Below, one piece after another: positions 25,912 to 38,900 of a stretch of DNA of 64,000 bases (positions are counted from its first letter, which is position 1; every line of letters starts with the position of its first letter). The notes beneath the pieces are model-generated. The model saw only the letters and a list, made by a program, of their open reading frames with translations. It had not been told where the DNA came from and ran no database searches. This DNA is from Rhizophagus irregularis (taxonomy: Eukaryota; Glomeromycota; Glomeromycetes; Glomerales; Glomeraceae): NCBI RefSeq assembly GCF_026210795.1, contig NC_089431.1, positions 5,580,001 through 5,644,000 of the forward strand, written 5' to 3'. A program made the position numbers and the translations under genes.

Positions 25912-27191
25912 CTAAAAAGGAAAAATAGAAACGTACAAACATTTTAAGGATTTTTTTTTTGTGAGTGTTTTTCAACGCTTTTTTTTAAATAAAATACGAA
26001 AAAGAAAGGATGGAAAGGGGAAAGGAAATAAAGTAAGGGAAATAGCGAGTAAAAGGGGAGAAAAAATAGTTTAGTTTAGACCGAACTGCGGTAGGCTTTT
26101 TCCCGATATGGAATTTTTTTTTTAGAAAATTTTTTTTTTATTACTGAAGTACGTAAATTTAGCATTAGCATTGTTAGCAAAGTAGATAGTTTAATTTCTC
26201 TTATACTTAGTTTCGATAAGTAAATAAATAAATAATAACGATAAAATTTTGAATCATGTCGTCAAATAATATTTTCTACATTGAAAAATCCCTTGGATTA
26301 ATTCTTTAAGTTAGTTTTTGCTAATATTTACCACCTATTTATCACCTATTTAAGATATTTCTTTTAAAGTATTACAACTTCGAAAAAGCGTATCATCAAC
26401 ACCGTCTGATATCACATCGTCACATGTTTTATTCTAAATCGTTGTGATTTAATAACGATCACTTAACTGCATAGTAACAAATCACAGGTTTCTGCAATGT
26501 AATATGTGCTTGCTAAAGCTGGCCAACTAAAGGAATAACATTAAGAAAATTTGCCAGATTATATGACATATCAGTTATTTTTCTTGATAAACCAAACCTA
26601 CTAATATTATGATGTACAAGTACATACCAAAGTATTTAAATAATATTAAAAATAAAAGTTAATTAAAAACAATTAGCTATTGAAATGAGTATAAAATTTT
26701 ACATTATTTAATTTTAATTTTATGCATTGGAAATGGTTTTATATACTTTTATTATTATTTGATAGTTTATATTTAATACTAATTGGAAAAGTTGTAAAAA
26801 AAACAGATTTATTTAAATTACAAACTAAGAAATTTGTAAAATATTTACTACTCTAGCCCTAGTGTTTAAATAATTCTAAGAAGAGAATACATATATTTAA
26901 TATTTGTATAAAGTATAAATAAAGGAATTATTTAAATTACAAACTAAGAATCTTGTAAAATATTTTACTACTCTAGCCTTAGTGTTTAAATAATTTTAAA
27001 AAGAATAAAATGAAAAACAATTTCTGTTGAATGCATGATATCAAATATCACTTATAAAGAAAAAAGATAAATCTTTTTTAAAATAATAAATAATTATCTA
27101 ATTTTCATCTGTTTTAATATTTAAATAATTAAATAAATAAAAATTAATTTCACATAAATAATTTGCAAAATCACTTTTTTTATATACTAAA
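25912..27191. other. Intergenic with a direct repeat
   Basis: No gene seen. A segment of about 75 bp (core ACTACTCTAGCC, TAGTGTTTAAATAATT) occurs at about 26809-26885 and again at 26927-27003, roughly 119 bp apart. The rest is AT-rich. Confidence 0.5.
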
Positions 27192-30100
27192 TTACATACC
27201 TAATGACCCCAGATCTTTAATTATATAATCATTCAAATCTTCAGCTTCACTTACTAGCATTTCATTTGCTTTTACACTAGTTTGTGAATCTTTACTTTCA
27301 AGAATTTCATTCAATTTTTTACTAGTAAAACCAAGTAAGCGACTTGTATAACATGCTTGTGGATGTGATTCAGTAACAAGATTGTTATGTCCAATTGTTG
27401 CATTTACAAATTCCATAACATTGCATTTTAATTCTTCACTAATTGTATTACCATAAGGAAGGAAAATCCATTTTCCAATAATATCTAAAACTTCTTTAGA
27501 AGATGGCCTCTCTAATGGATCCTCATTCCAACATTTTTTCATCAAATCTACATAACATTGTGGAGTATTTTCAATAATTTCAGGACGTTCACCTTTACAA
27601 ATACTTAAACTAAGTTGAATATCATGTGCTCTATTATTAAATGGTGGTACCCCAGATGTAAATTCCCACATAATCATAGAAAAACTATATATATCACTAG
27701 CTGGAGTATAAGGTTTGCCTCTTAAAACTTCAGGAGCCATAAATGGTATAACACCATAAATATCATACTTTTCCACAAACGATTTTACAGGTTGACATAA
27801 TCCTAAATCACTAATATAAATTTTACTTTCATTATGATTTAAAATATTACCATCATGAAAATCACAATGAATAAGGTTTTGTTCATGTATCAAACAAAGT
27901 CCAGACATTATTTGATACAACATATATAACTTTTGATTCCAACCAACTTTGATTATTGTTGTTAAATTTTCTCTTAAATTACCTTCGTTTGAATAATCCA
28001 TTACTGCCAAATATTTCAAAGTATTTGGATCTTCTGTAAATCCATATAAGTTAATAACATTATTTGAACCTAAACAACTTAAATGATATTTCCACTGTAA
28101 AAAATAAAAATAAATATATTAGTATAAATAAATTATAATTTAAACAATTTAAATTAAATAAAATAAATAATATGTATCATACTTCAATTAAATATTCATT
28201 TATATTTTCATTCGAATAATTATGACATTTAAGAATTACTTCTTTATTTCCATTATCACTTAACCAATTAGCTTTGTATATAATACCAAATCCTCCTTTA
28301 TTAAGATTTTTAACATTTTTAAATTTATTATAAGGAATCCATTTTAGATTATTTTCAATAATAAATTCATTCATAATTGCATTTCTACATCTATAATTAA
28401 AATAATTAAGTTGTATGTTTTTTTTTAAAAAAAAAAATATTATTAACACTTACCCTAAATTTAAATAGAAATTTAATAAAATATAAAACTTAGTTTTATA
28501 TGTTAATATGTAGTAATCTATAATTTACAACTTACTGCCATCATTATGATCATTTAATAATCCTTTTGCAGACTTGGTACTATCGTTACCAACTAAATTA
28601 CCAAATAATTTTTTAAATAAAAAAGTCAGTCAATTAAATTGCAAATAAGTATCACAAATAAATATAAAAATAATTTATAACTTACAAGCTTAAACAAATT
28701 ATCAGGTAAATTTTTGAATGAAAAACTTTAGCTAAATTATACATAAATATTATACCAAAGTATAATAATAATAAAATTAAATAAGCAACTTACCCTCTAT
28801 AATATTAAATAAAATTTGATGAATAATTTGATTAGTTTATATTATATATAAATAATATCTGGTATATAATAATTATAACTTACTTCCTATATTATTAAAT
28901 AATTAAATAAAGAATTTAATTAGTCCAAATATATGTCATAAATATATAATCAAATTAAATAAATCACTTACGAACTATATAATTTTTTTAAATGAAAAAT
29001 TTAGTTTAAAATATATGTAAATATGTATACATGTCAACTACCAACTCGTCCAGCAGATGTGTACATTAAAAAAATATGCAAATATCATATGAATAAATTA
29101 AATAAAAACTTACAAACTACATTGTTAAATAATTTTAAATAAACAATTTGATTAGTTCAATATACGTTATAAATATCATATAACTAGGTATACTGGTATA
29201 GTGAAATTAAATAAATAACTTACTTCCTGTATTATTATTAATATTAAACAATTTAGTTTAATTATTGTTTAAATTATATATAATAAAAAAGAATTAAAAA
29301 AATAACTTACTTCCTATATTTTTTTAAAAAAATAATTGGTAGGTTTATAATTAATGTATTATTAAATTTATATAAGTAATAATAAAATAAATTGATAACT
29401 TACGATCTAATTAAATAAAGAATTCAGTTAGTAAATAATATGTAAATATCATATAAATAAATAAAAAACTCGTAGAATTAAATAACTTACTCCCTATATA
29501 TAATATATTATTAAATGATTTGTTTGTTTAAACAAAATATTTAGTTCAAATTATATATAAATAATAATCATAAATGTATAATGATAGATTTAAATAAATA
29601 ATTTATAACTTACGAGCTATATAAATCATTAATTTTTAAATAATGAATTTAGTTTAAATTATATTTAAATATTATATAAAATATGCATATTAGAATTAAA
29701 GTACAAGCTAAAATAAATTATTAAATAATTTTAAAATAAATAATTAGTTAGTTTGAATGTTATAAATATATAATAATAGAATTGAATAAATAACCTATAA
29801 CTTACCAACTAAAATAATTCACATTAAATAATTTAAATTATATATATAAGTATCATCATATAAAATTGTGATAAACTAAAAAAATAATTCATAACTTACA
29901 AACTAAATAAAATAAATTGTCGATTTTTTAATAAAGAATTTAGTTAGATTAAATCAAATGTAAACATTGTATAATAAAATTGAATAAATAACTTACACTC
30001 TATATTATTAAATAAAGAATTTAGTTATTAATATGTAAATATTGTATAAATATATAATAATGAAATTAAATAAATAACTTACCCCCTATATTATTAATAA

Positions 30101-30885
30101 TTTTTTAAATAAAAATTTAGTTAGTTTAAACTATATAAAAATATCATAAATAAACAATAATAGATTAAATAAATGTAACTTACAATCTAAAATAAATTAC
30201 CAAATATTTGTTAATTTATATTATATAAAATAACAAGAAACATAGATGATATATAACTTACGCCCTGTGGTATTATTAATTATTAATTATTAGATGTATA
30301 AAAATATGGTTGTACAAATTAAATATATCACTTACAATCTAATTATTTAAATAAAGAATATAATTATTTTGAATTATATGTTATGTTAAATAAAAATTTA
30401 GTTATCGAATATTAAAATTTAAAATACATTAAAAATAAAAAACTGATAACTTACTAACTATAGCATTTATTAATCATTAAATGAATTATTTAGTTATGTA
30501 AAAATTAAAAAAAAATAAGTAATACATCAAATAATTCAATAAATGTCCAAATTGTCAGGTAGCCTATCAACTTACAAGCTAAATTATTAATTATTAAAAT
30601 ATTTTTAAGTAAACAAGAATAATAATTAGTTAAATTATATATGAATAGTATAATAGAAATTAAGAAACTATTGATTTATAAATGCATTCAAATTATTTAC
30701 AAATATTGTAAATATTATTTAGTAATTAAACAAAATTTCGTCTTGTTTAGAATATTAATATTTACCTCTAAATTTCTTAGTACTACTTGAAACTAGTTTT
30801 ATTAAATTGCAAATTTGCTTAGAATTGAATCTTAAGTTGTATTAAATATTTATGCTATTTTACCTTCATCATTATTATAATCCAT
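27192..30885 (-). CDS. Protein kinase with a 5' array of single-codon microexons
   Basis: The 3' part is secure: exons 28183-28390 and 27192-28094 encode a kinase. It has a lead-in KWIPYNKFKNVKNL, glycine loop GGFGIIY, ILK lysine, HCDFHDGNIL (catalytic Asp kept, HRD Arg replaced), DLG instead of DFG, an APE motif, DIYSFSMIMWEF and a C-terminal helix extension. Upstream, exon 28536-28592 (STKSAKGLLNDHNDG), a one-base exon at 28454, twenty 3-nt exons (28686-30578) and a first exon 30864-30885 (MDYNNDE) can be joined. With these the total is 1251 nt, open for 416 aa. An alternative adds a 2-nt exon (30766-30767) and a later acceptor (exon 28536-28572), giving 410 aa, also open. A simpler transcript starting at ATG 28374 is possible. 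The N-terminus is therefore a prediction; the kinase is not. Confidence 0.7.
28686..30578 (-). repeat. Array of twenty 3-nt microexons
   Basis: On the minus strand the motif [T/C/A]AG, three bases, GTAAGT (one GTACTT, two GTAAGTG) recurs at 30576-30578 CTT, 30455-30457 TTA, 30336-30338 ATT, 30262-30264 GGC, 30184-30186 ATT, 30083-30085 GGG, 29997-29999 AGT, 29900-29902 TTT, 29806-29808 TTG, 29705-29707 CTT, 29614-29616 CTC, 29491-29493 GGA, 29404-29406 ATC, 29311-29313 GAA, 29224-29226 GAA, 29114-29116 TTT, 28972-28974 TTC, 28884-28886 GAA, 28794-28796 AGG and 28686-28688 CTT. The spacers (71-139 nt) share a GTAAGTTATTTATTTAATT start, in most cases an AACTAA branch motif, and an AATAATATAG end. 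The three bases vary while their borders are fixed. Confidence 0.8.
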
Positions 30886-31199
30886 TATACTATGTAATTA
30901 TATCTAAAAGACAGGGTGTATAATGTTTTCTCTATTTATGCAAAATGCAGATGCCAAGTACAGGTTTCAGATGTATTATGCATCATGAGCACTTATTGTA
31001 CGACAAACAAATTTTGATAAAAATGTATACTCTTCTGCTGATCATCATGACCATTTTTCACATGACTTCATAAAACAATATACTTCTTTTCTTCGAAAAA
31101 CTGGTTCAAATACTCTTAATACTGTTTAGTAGAGGGTTCACCAATTGTCAAAATTTTTCAAACTTCATAACGGAATGTTTTAGCTTTCAATATCTTGTT
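30886..31199. other. Upstream region of the microexon kinase, no gene seen
   Basis: About 310 bp of ordinary AT-rich sequence between the predicted first exon and the GC-richer element. It probably includes the promoter, but no clear TATA box was identified. Confidence 0.35.
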
Positions 31200-32833
31200 G
31201 TCTTGAGTAGTTTTGCAACGGGAAACACTTAGAATAGTCCCCAAGTGGCACTGGAGACGGGGTTACTTTGAAACATTGGCCTTTGGAAGTTGGGATGCTA
31301 GCGCTTTGGAGTCAACGTGGGTTTTTGGAGGGAGGTCTGGCGGACGAAGAGGAGCGTAAGCAAGAAGGTATACTTTGGAGTAGTGTGTTGGTGGAAGGGT
31401 TAGGAGGCGGTTAGCTTTTTCTGGTGGTTGTTTTGGTTTGGTGCTTTTTACCCTTTCCTTTTTCTTTTCCTTCGTTTTGTTTTTTTTTCGTCTTCGTTTT
31501 TGGTTTGGCGCAGTCATTTTTTGTGCGCGTGCCCCTTAAGGTGTATGGAAAGCCGTCCTTGACAAAAGGTTGATGTCCAAACATCATGAAATATAATATT
31601 TAGACATCATGATGGTATGTCTAGACATCATGTTTGATATATGTAGGATGATGTTTATGGAAAGCCATCCTTGACAAAAGGTTGATGTCCAAACATCATG
31701 AAATATAATATTTAGACATCATGATGGTATGTCTAAACATCATGTTTGATATATGTAGGATGATGTTTGTACATTATTTAACATGATGTGAAAGACATCA
31801 ACCGACATGATGTCTAGACATCATGCTGATCAAATTACCAAATATAGTATATTTATGAGTTACACAAAATAAAATTTACTATATTTGGTAACATGATGTC
31901 TAAGACATCATGTCGGTTGATGCTTGAGCATCATGTTGAATGATGTACAAACATTATTCTATATATATCAAAAATGATGTCTAGACATCATGCTGATCAA
32001 ATTACCAAATATAGTATATTTATGAGTTACACAAAATAAAATTTACTATATTTGGTAACATGATATCTAAGACATCATGTCGGTTGATGCTTGAGCATCA
32101 TGTTAAATGATATACAAACATTATTCTACATATATAAACATGATGTCTAGACATTATCCAACATGATGTCTGGATATCAACCTTTTGTCAAGGACGGCTT
32201 TCCATAAAGTTGGGGTACAAAAGAGTGACCTATTCGTTTTAGGCAAGACTTTTCAAGCATAGGGTACCAATCAAATTCAATTCTTGCGGATATGCCGATA
32301 TGCCGATCAACATTAGGGAGGCCAATCACACCAAGTCACGTGTAAAAGAAGACCCGATCTGTGGTCGCACAGTACATTGGAAGATGTGGAAACAAGGTTG
32401 AAAGCGAGCGGTATTGGTTTGCAAGAAGCGTAATTAAAGACCGCAGATTTCGCCGATGGAAGGTTTTACCTTGGGTTCATGGGGTATGTACGGAGGGGAT
32501 TAATCTGTCCTTTTAATTAGTTAATAGTCTATATAGATCTCAAATATCCTTGGGTTTTTTAGCGATCTTGCTTTTCCCCGAATTTGTAATCTAAGTAGTT
32601 ATTAATTTAATTTTTTTTTTGTGTAATATAGTGTTAGAGTTGTATATTAGTACGGGGTACTTTATCATTCATCCATGAGTCAGTAATGGGACTACAACTT
32701 CACCGTATGGGGGTAAAGGTTTTGGTATGAGGGGGGCGCTAGACTTTGTCTTTCACCAAACTCTTGATTATTTTATAAACTTTGTATGTTCTTTATCATA
32801 TGAATAATAAAGTATTTCAGTTTACCAAAAAAA
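31200..32833 (+). mobile_element. LINE-like 3' end, interrupted by a MITE
   Basis: The sequence is clearly richer in G and C than its surroundings. After the MITE insertion it continues as a UTR-like stretch to AATAATAAAGTATTTCAG followed by an A-run at 32826-32834. That looks like the 3' end of a non-LTR retrotransposon copy. No reverse-transcriptase frame is present, so the copy is 5'-truncated or only UTR. The basic 84-codon minus-strand frame at 31263-31517 is a by-product of T- and pyrimidine-rich sequence. The family is not identified; the left border is estimated from composition. Confidence 0.4.
31546..32204. mobile_element. 659-bp palindrome-rich MITE
   Basis: The terminal inverted repeats begin TGGAAAGCCGTCCTTGACAA and extend about 30 bp, flanked by TA on both sides. 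Inside, the 112-bp left end is present twice (from 31544 and 31656), a 167-bp unit is present twice (from 31807 and 31974), and the words ACATCATG and CATGATGT recur more than twenty times. It is non-autonomous; the TA target suggests Tc1/mariner-type mobilisation. It lies inside the GC-richer LINE-like segment, so it inserted later. Confidence 0.75.
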
Positions 32834-35800
32834 AACAGCAATCATACACTAAAAAGGGATTTACTACGAAATCCCAGCGATCAGAATCCATTATAACACA
32901 AACCCGACGCTCACAATCCTGACAAATCATAATTCCAAAAATTCAAAATCTCGAAACCAGTTATCTCGACATTATTATTTTTTTTATAAACGTAATAATT
33001 AATCTTTATATTAACTGTGCTAATATGTAATAATTTTTAAAACATATCGCAAAATCAATGCTTTAAAAATTAAATGTTTTTTATTAATATTTAATAATAC
33101 GTCGTAACAATCAAGTAACAATTAAATATGTTTATTAATATGTAATTTTTTTAAAATACTTCGCAAAAATTAATGTTTTTATTTTAAAGGTCAATATCCT
33201 TATTACTAATATTAATAATACATCGCTAACAACTAATATTTTTTATTACCGTAAGTATAAAATCAATGAATCATCTATTTAAAATTCTTTTTGAAGGTCG
33301 GTCTATAGGTAAATTAAAATTATGGTATTTTATTTAATATAATAAAGCGATTTCGGGCTGCATTATGAATTTTACCTGAATTATACAATCAGTTTAGATT
33401 TAATAAATTTTTTGGCAGCTGTACACGACTACTTTTTACAGTGAATGGGACAACCTCAACACGGCTTATTTTCCTTGGCTTTTATTTCACAAGGCATTAA
33501 AAAAAAATTTTTTAAATTTATTAAGTATCTGGATTCCGGGTCAAACCCGGATATATTTTAACCGGGCATTTATCCGGATAAAACCGGAAAAAAGGAATAT
33601 GCGGAAAACTACAAAAAATCAAATTTTTTTTTTACATAGATATTTTTTCGCCAACGGGTTCTTTGGACCTACATTAGGCAGATTATATTTAGGCTGAATA
33701 AAATTAATATCGTAACAATTTGACTTCAACACGATGCGTTTATATCACTTAAGTGATAACAATGTCAAAATACGATTATTGGTTCAATTTCACATGATGA
33801 TCAAAACGCATCGACGATAAAGCTTTGCGCAAAAGAAAAAAAAAATTTTTTTAATTTACAAGCTTAAAATCATAAAACTTTAAATTAGTTAAGAGTAATA
33901 ATTGTAACTACAGTATTATCATAAATTTAAATTAGATTAGTAAGAATTAAATATTATAGAAACTATATAAGTAAATATAATAATGTCGTTTTCTGTTGTT
34001 CATTATTTATTTTTAAATAAAGTCTATAATGGGGAAATACAAGTTAATAATTAACACTTACTCAACAGCTAAAAATTGGTATTTTGAAGGTTTAACTATA
34101 AAAATTTTTAAGGGATGAATCGCCACTCAACAGGAGAAATTTAAATAATTCCGAAGGAACGTAAGATTCCGACCGTAAATTTCCAGCTAATTCAAATTTT
34201 AAATAATTATTTTTGAACCATTTTGACCAAAAAATAAGTTAAACTATAACTAAATAAAGGTTTAAAAACTAAATAAGAACCAAAATAAACTTTTTTTTTG
34301 TTTTTTTTTTATCTTTTATATTTGCATGGTTCTCATCAGTTTTATGCATATATCGAGTTTTTAAAATAATTTCCTTGGCCAAAAGAGTTACTGCATACTA
34401 TTTTTTTTTTGTTCATTAAAAAGTTTGTATAATAAAGAACACGAAATTCCAAAAAGTTTTTTTTTATTAATAACGAAGCCCGTAAAATTAATTTTTTTTT
34501 TCTTCGAATCATCCTGCTGCGATCTCCTGCACCTTTTTCCATTTAACGTTTGTCTTTTAATTGTGTTGCATATACATATTTCATGTTATTCATGTTGTAA
34601 GAGCCACAGTCGTAATTAACTTTGTTAAAGGTTTATATTTATAAAATTAAACTAACAAAGTATTTGAAATTGTGATGAGCGTAAAGAAATGAAAGGGGAT
34701 TAACCCGACTATTTTAATTAAAAAAAAAAGTTTCTCAATTTTTGATTGTATGTATATTATAATAAGTCATGTAATCAAAGTCTTGCTGTTCAATTTTTAA
34801 ATATTTGTCTCGCATAAAATAAAACCGAATATGATTCATTTGGCTTAGGTTTATACACCGAATATTATATATTAACTAATTAGCTGTGATAGGAAACGGT
34901 AGCATTTAAAGTTTGTCAACAATATTTATGTCGATCATGTAAGATGGTGACAAAAAACACTAAAAAGAGAAAAATATATGTATGTAATGTAACGCAGGAT
35001 CACAAAAACCATATATTTTACTGACAAAAATAGTGCGTAAATTACACATTTTTTCTTGTGAAATTTTTTGTGTTTTTGTCATCAGCTTACATGATCAATA
35101 TCAATTCCAACCATTTTGAAAACGGCAATAAATAAATCAGCAGTGTGGTTAAAGTATAAAAAAATTATACAGGGGATGAATAGACAAAATAACACCGGAC
35201 GAAATTTATTCTTATTTATTAATTATTAATTCGTATTAATGGTAACTGGTTTTATTTGTACCAGTACTATTTTAAAGGCTCATATAATTGTGTGAGTATA
35301 TTTCGTATATTTATTAATTTTGGCAAGTTAACAGTATTTAATTCATTTCATACTGTAACGCAGGCTGGATGAAATTAAGAATATCGAGAATACGTTATCT
35401 CAAAATTTTTTAATACTTTCATTTCGTATTTGTGAAAATTTGACGTAAGAAAAAATTAATAAGGTGTCTAATTTTAAAATTATGGTTTATTGATATATAG
35501 AACTAGTGGATTATTAAGCAAATATTGAGTATAACTTTAAAAAAATTCATTTTACATTTATTATAAAGTATCACTACATAAAATCTTGTCATATAAGGTT
35601 AAAAAAAACCTCAATAGCTGTTTTAAAAAAAATTATTTTATATTACTATTTTTAGTTTGATAATTATTTTTTTTTTTTTTTACGCCAACGCTTTATGTCA
35701 ACACGCCTACGTTCCTTTTTAAATCGATGATCATTTCTCGATTAAGTTTTTACAATAAAATTTAATTTTTTTTACAATGAAATTTGATAATAATGTGATT

Positions 35801-35963
35801 TTATTATGCTTATTATACTGTACATAAAAGTATTAAATTAAGCATTCTTTTTATTCCGGCCAGATTTTCACAATGCGGCCTGGGTTGCTTGTAAAACACT
35901 ACTACTTTGTTTATAAATAAGTTTGCGTATTCTACTTTTTTTTTAAAAAAAAAAATTCTAACA
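32834..35963. other. Intergenic with one MITE-like hairpin
   Basis: No gene seen. Around 33530-33600 there is a CCGG-rich degenerate repeat like that at 2.9 kb. At 34933-35097 the ends form an inverted repeat of about 28 bp with mismatches (GATCATGTAAG, TGACAAAAA) and resemble a MITE of 165 bp. Confidence 0.45.
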
Positions 35964-38900
35964 ATGAGTAGCAATTCGATAAAAATAGAAATTGACAATA
36001 ATAATATCAGTAGTATCAAGAAAATTGAAAGTGATGACAATAAAAGTCCACATAATGGTAAACCTATTACTAAAATAGAAATATCGCCAAATGAAGAATA
36101 CCTTGTTACATATAGCGAAGATGATCATTCAATTGTCGTTTGGAATATCAAAGATAAGGATCCACCTAAATCGGAATTGTTTGTCTCCGATAAAAGTTTA
36201 TCCCAAATAGCTATTTCCGATGATAAGAAATTTGCGCATATCAACTATGATGAATATTTGGGTAAGTCATAATAATTATCACCTTTATGAATATTTTGAT
36301 ATTTTGGTATATATCTGATGATGGTTTAATTATATTTTATTAGGAATATACGATATGAAGAATAATCATGAAATTAAATTAGATTGTGACGATAACTATA
36401 AGTATTGTTATTGTACTTTTAACTTAGAAGGTGAATTTATGTCACATGAAGTGAAAGATAACATGATTTATATTTATTCTACGCAAATTAAAAATAACAA
36501 ATGGAACTGTAATAGAATGTACAAAATACCAGAAGATTTTAACATTATTGATATTATAGAATATAATATTTATTTATTTTCAAATAATACCATATATGAA
36601 TATAATCTTATTACAGAAAAAACTGTAAGAATATTTAAAAGTAACGAGAAGATAGTATATACTTCATACGATAAGGTAATAAAAAAAAAACATTAACTGT
36701 TCAAACCTATTTGAAAAGGCTATTCTATAATTAATTATTGTTTATCATTTATTTTACAGAAAATCAGAATTTCTAGTAATGAGAAGCTTATCTGTATAAG
36801 AATCAATTATAAATTTGTTGTTTATTCAATTGAATTTGAAATTCCTTTTACTCCTTTGGATATTGATAATATCAATAATGGTAATTACAGTATTTAGAGT
36901 TAAAAATTATAAATATTATGCAATACTACCGTTATTCATATTAATTATTATTTCCTTTATTTGCATTAGATATTCAACTACGTAATTTTATGTATCGTAG
37001 TGGTTTAATCCCTTTTTTGATTCCTTTATTTAATTACGGTATCATTAAAGAACTTTATTGGAATGAATGTTTAGACCTTTTAAACAAGGAAGTACAATTA
37101 TCAGAAGAATTTCAGACCGAAAGTTTACTAGATAAAATTCGAACTAAAACCAAATATGCATTTGGAATTCAAGGCGGGCATATTTTGAAGATTGAACATA
37201 AGAAAGTTTTAGCAACAATGAATTTAAAATTCGAAATTCCTGATGAAACAGCAATTTCTCATGCAATTATTAATTGGTACCTTAATATTGATGTTAATAA
37301 TGTTAATAATGTTAATATCAACAAGAAAACGTATGAAACACACGATCTCTTAAATATTAATTTCGTTAATTTATATATGGATACTATATATGCATTATTT
37401 CAGGAAATAAATATTAAGAAAAATGTAGAGCTAGAATTGACTCAAAATTTAATTGTATGGAAAATTATCTTTGGTGACGGAATGATTAAACTGAGAGTTT
37501 ATAACAAGGATAAATATGATACATATAAACGTGATACTAAGGAGGATAAGAAGGATCCAATTCCAATTTGTGTAAAAGTTGAAAATATTGGTGCAGACCA
37601 ATATATACTTGGAACTAAGTTATTTAATGACAGTGATAAGTTATTTAATGACAGTGATATTATTGTATTAACAACAAAAGGTCTTTATATTTATAATTTT
37701 AATGAAAATAAACAATCCATTTCTTTAAGCTATTTGTATTCTATGAACATATCCATTTCAGGAAGTCTCGAAATTGACAACAAAGATGATATTGTAAAAC
37801 AATTAAAAGAAGTATTTTCAAAACCCACTTTACCCTTATCAAATTATGATAGTTTAAAAGGCTGTGATGGATGGGTTTCATATATAATAGATAATAAGGA
37901 GAGACTTTTGAAATATGGAGTTGAATTATTAACGTTTGCAATTGTAGAACATAAATTAGATTTGATAGAAGATATCTATAAAAAGTGTATGAATTATTAC
38001 AAAGATGATTTAGAAAATAATAGGATGTTTTTAAGTATTATTACTTCAACCATACCATTATTGAGTAAATGTTATCCAGATTATATTTCAAGATTTTCAT
38101 CAGAAACAACGATGATCACAGATTCTTCTTTTTACAGTATAGAATACTATAACAATAACAATTCACATCTCTATTCTACTTCTGAATATCCTCAAATAAT
38201 TAATTTAACTAAATCTATTTGGTGGTGTAAATATATCCTATTAATAAGTAAATTTGGTGATAAACATACAATAATGTACTTGATGCTAATTTCTATTAAA
38301 ATCTTAATAATTTTTCCCCTTTTACTTATATTTTACATATACTATTTTTTCATTAAAGTTAAAGAAGGTAATATATTTTTATTTATTTTTTATAATTGAA
38401 ACTTTAGTGACATTTTAATGACATTTTTTATCACATTTTCTTCAGAAATTTTTAATCATACAAAAACACCAACAATTATGTTTATGAGTCCATATATTAA
38501 ATTTATTAACTATCCACAAGAATATAATTGGATTAAAGAGTTAATTAAGTCTCAACCTAGTCCATTTGTTGAAACAATAAATCAAGATATTTATAAGACA
38601 TGGGATGGAGAGGCATTAATTGATTTTAAATGGAACAATTATGGAAAATACTATTATACATTAATTTGGATTGTATATATCGTTTTTCTTGGATGCTTTA
38701 CCGCTGCTGCAACAATTCCTCAACAGTACCTTGATGAAGATACTCAAAACCAACTTTTAATTGCTTCAATTATGCTCGGATTTATTCATCTGAGTTTTGA
38801 AATACGTCAGTTTATCTATGATCCTATTAGATGGCTCCGTAATTTTTGGAATATATTTGGTAATATGAAAGTATTTTAATTATTTAACATATTATTGGAA

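Noticed and set aside
28972-29116. An extra 3-nt microexon TTG near 29043
   Set aside because: AG-TTG-GTAGTT occurs inside the longest spacer, but the acceptor context (CGAG) and donor are poor and no branch motif precedes it. It would not alter frame, so it was left out of the count of twenty.
31263-31517. 84-codon very basic open frame (minus)
   Set aside because: It runs antisense through pyrimidine-rich sequence of the LINE-like 3' end, with no motif and no splice or promoter context.
31546-32204. CRISPR-like array
   Set aside because: The repeats are palindromic and overlapping, without unique spacers of constant size, in a eukaryotic TIR element.
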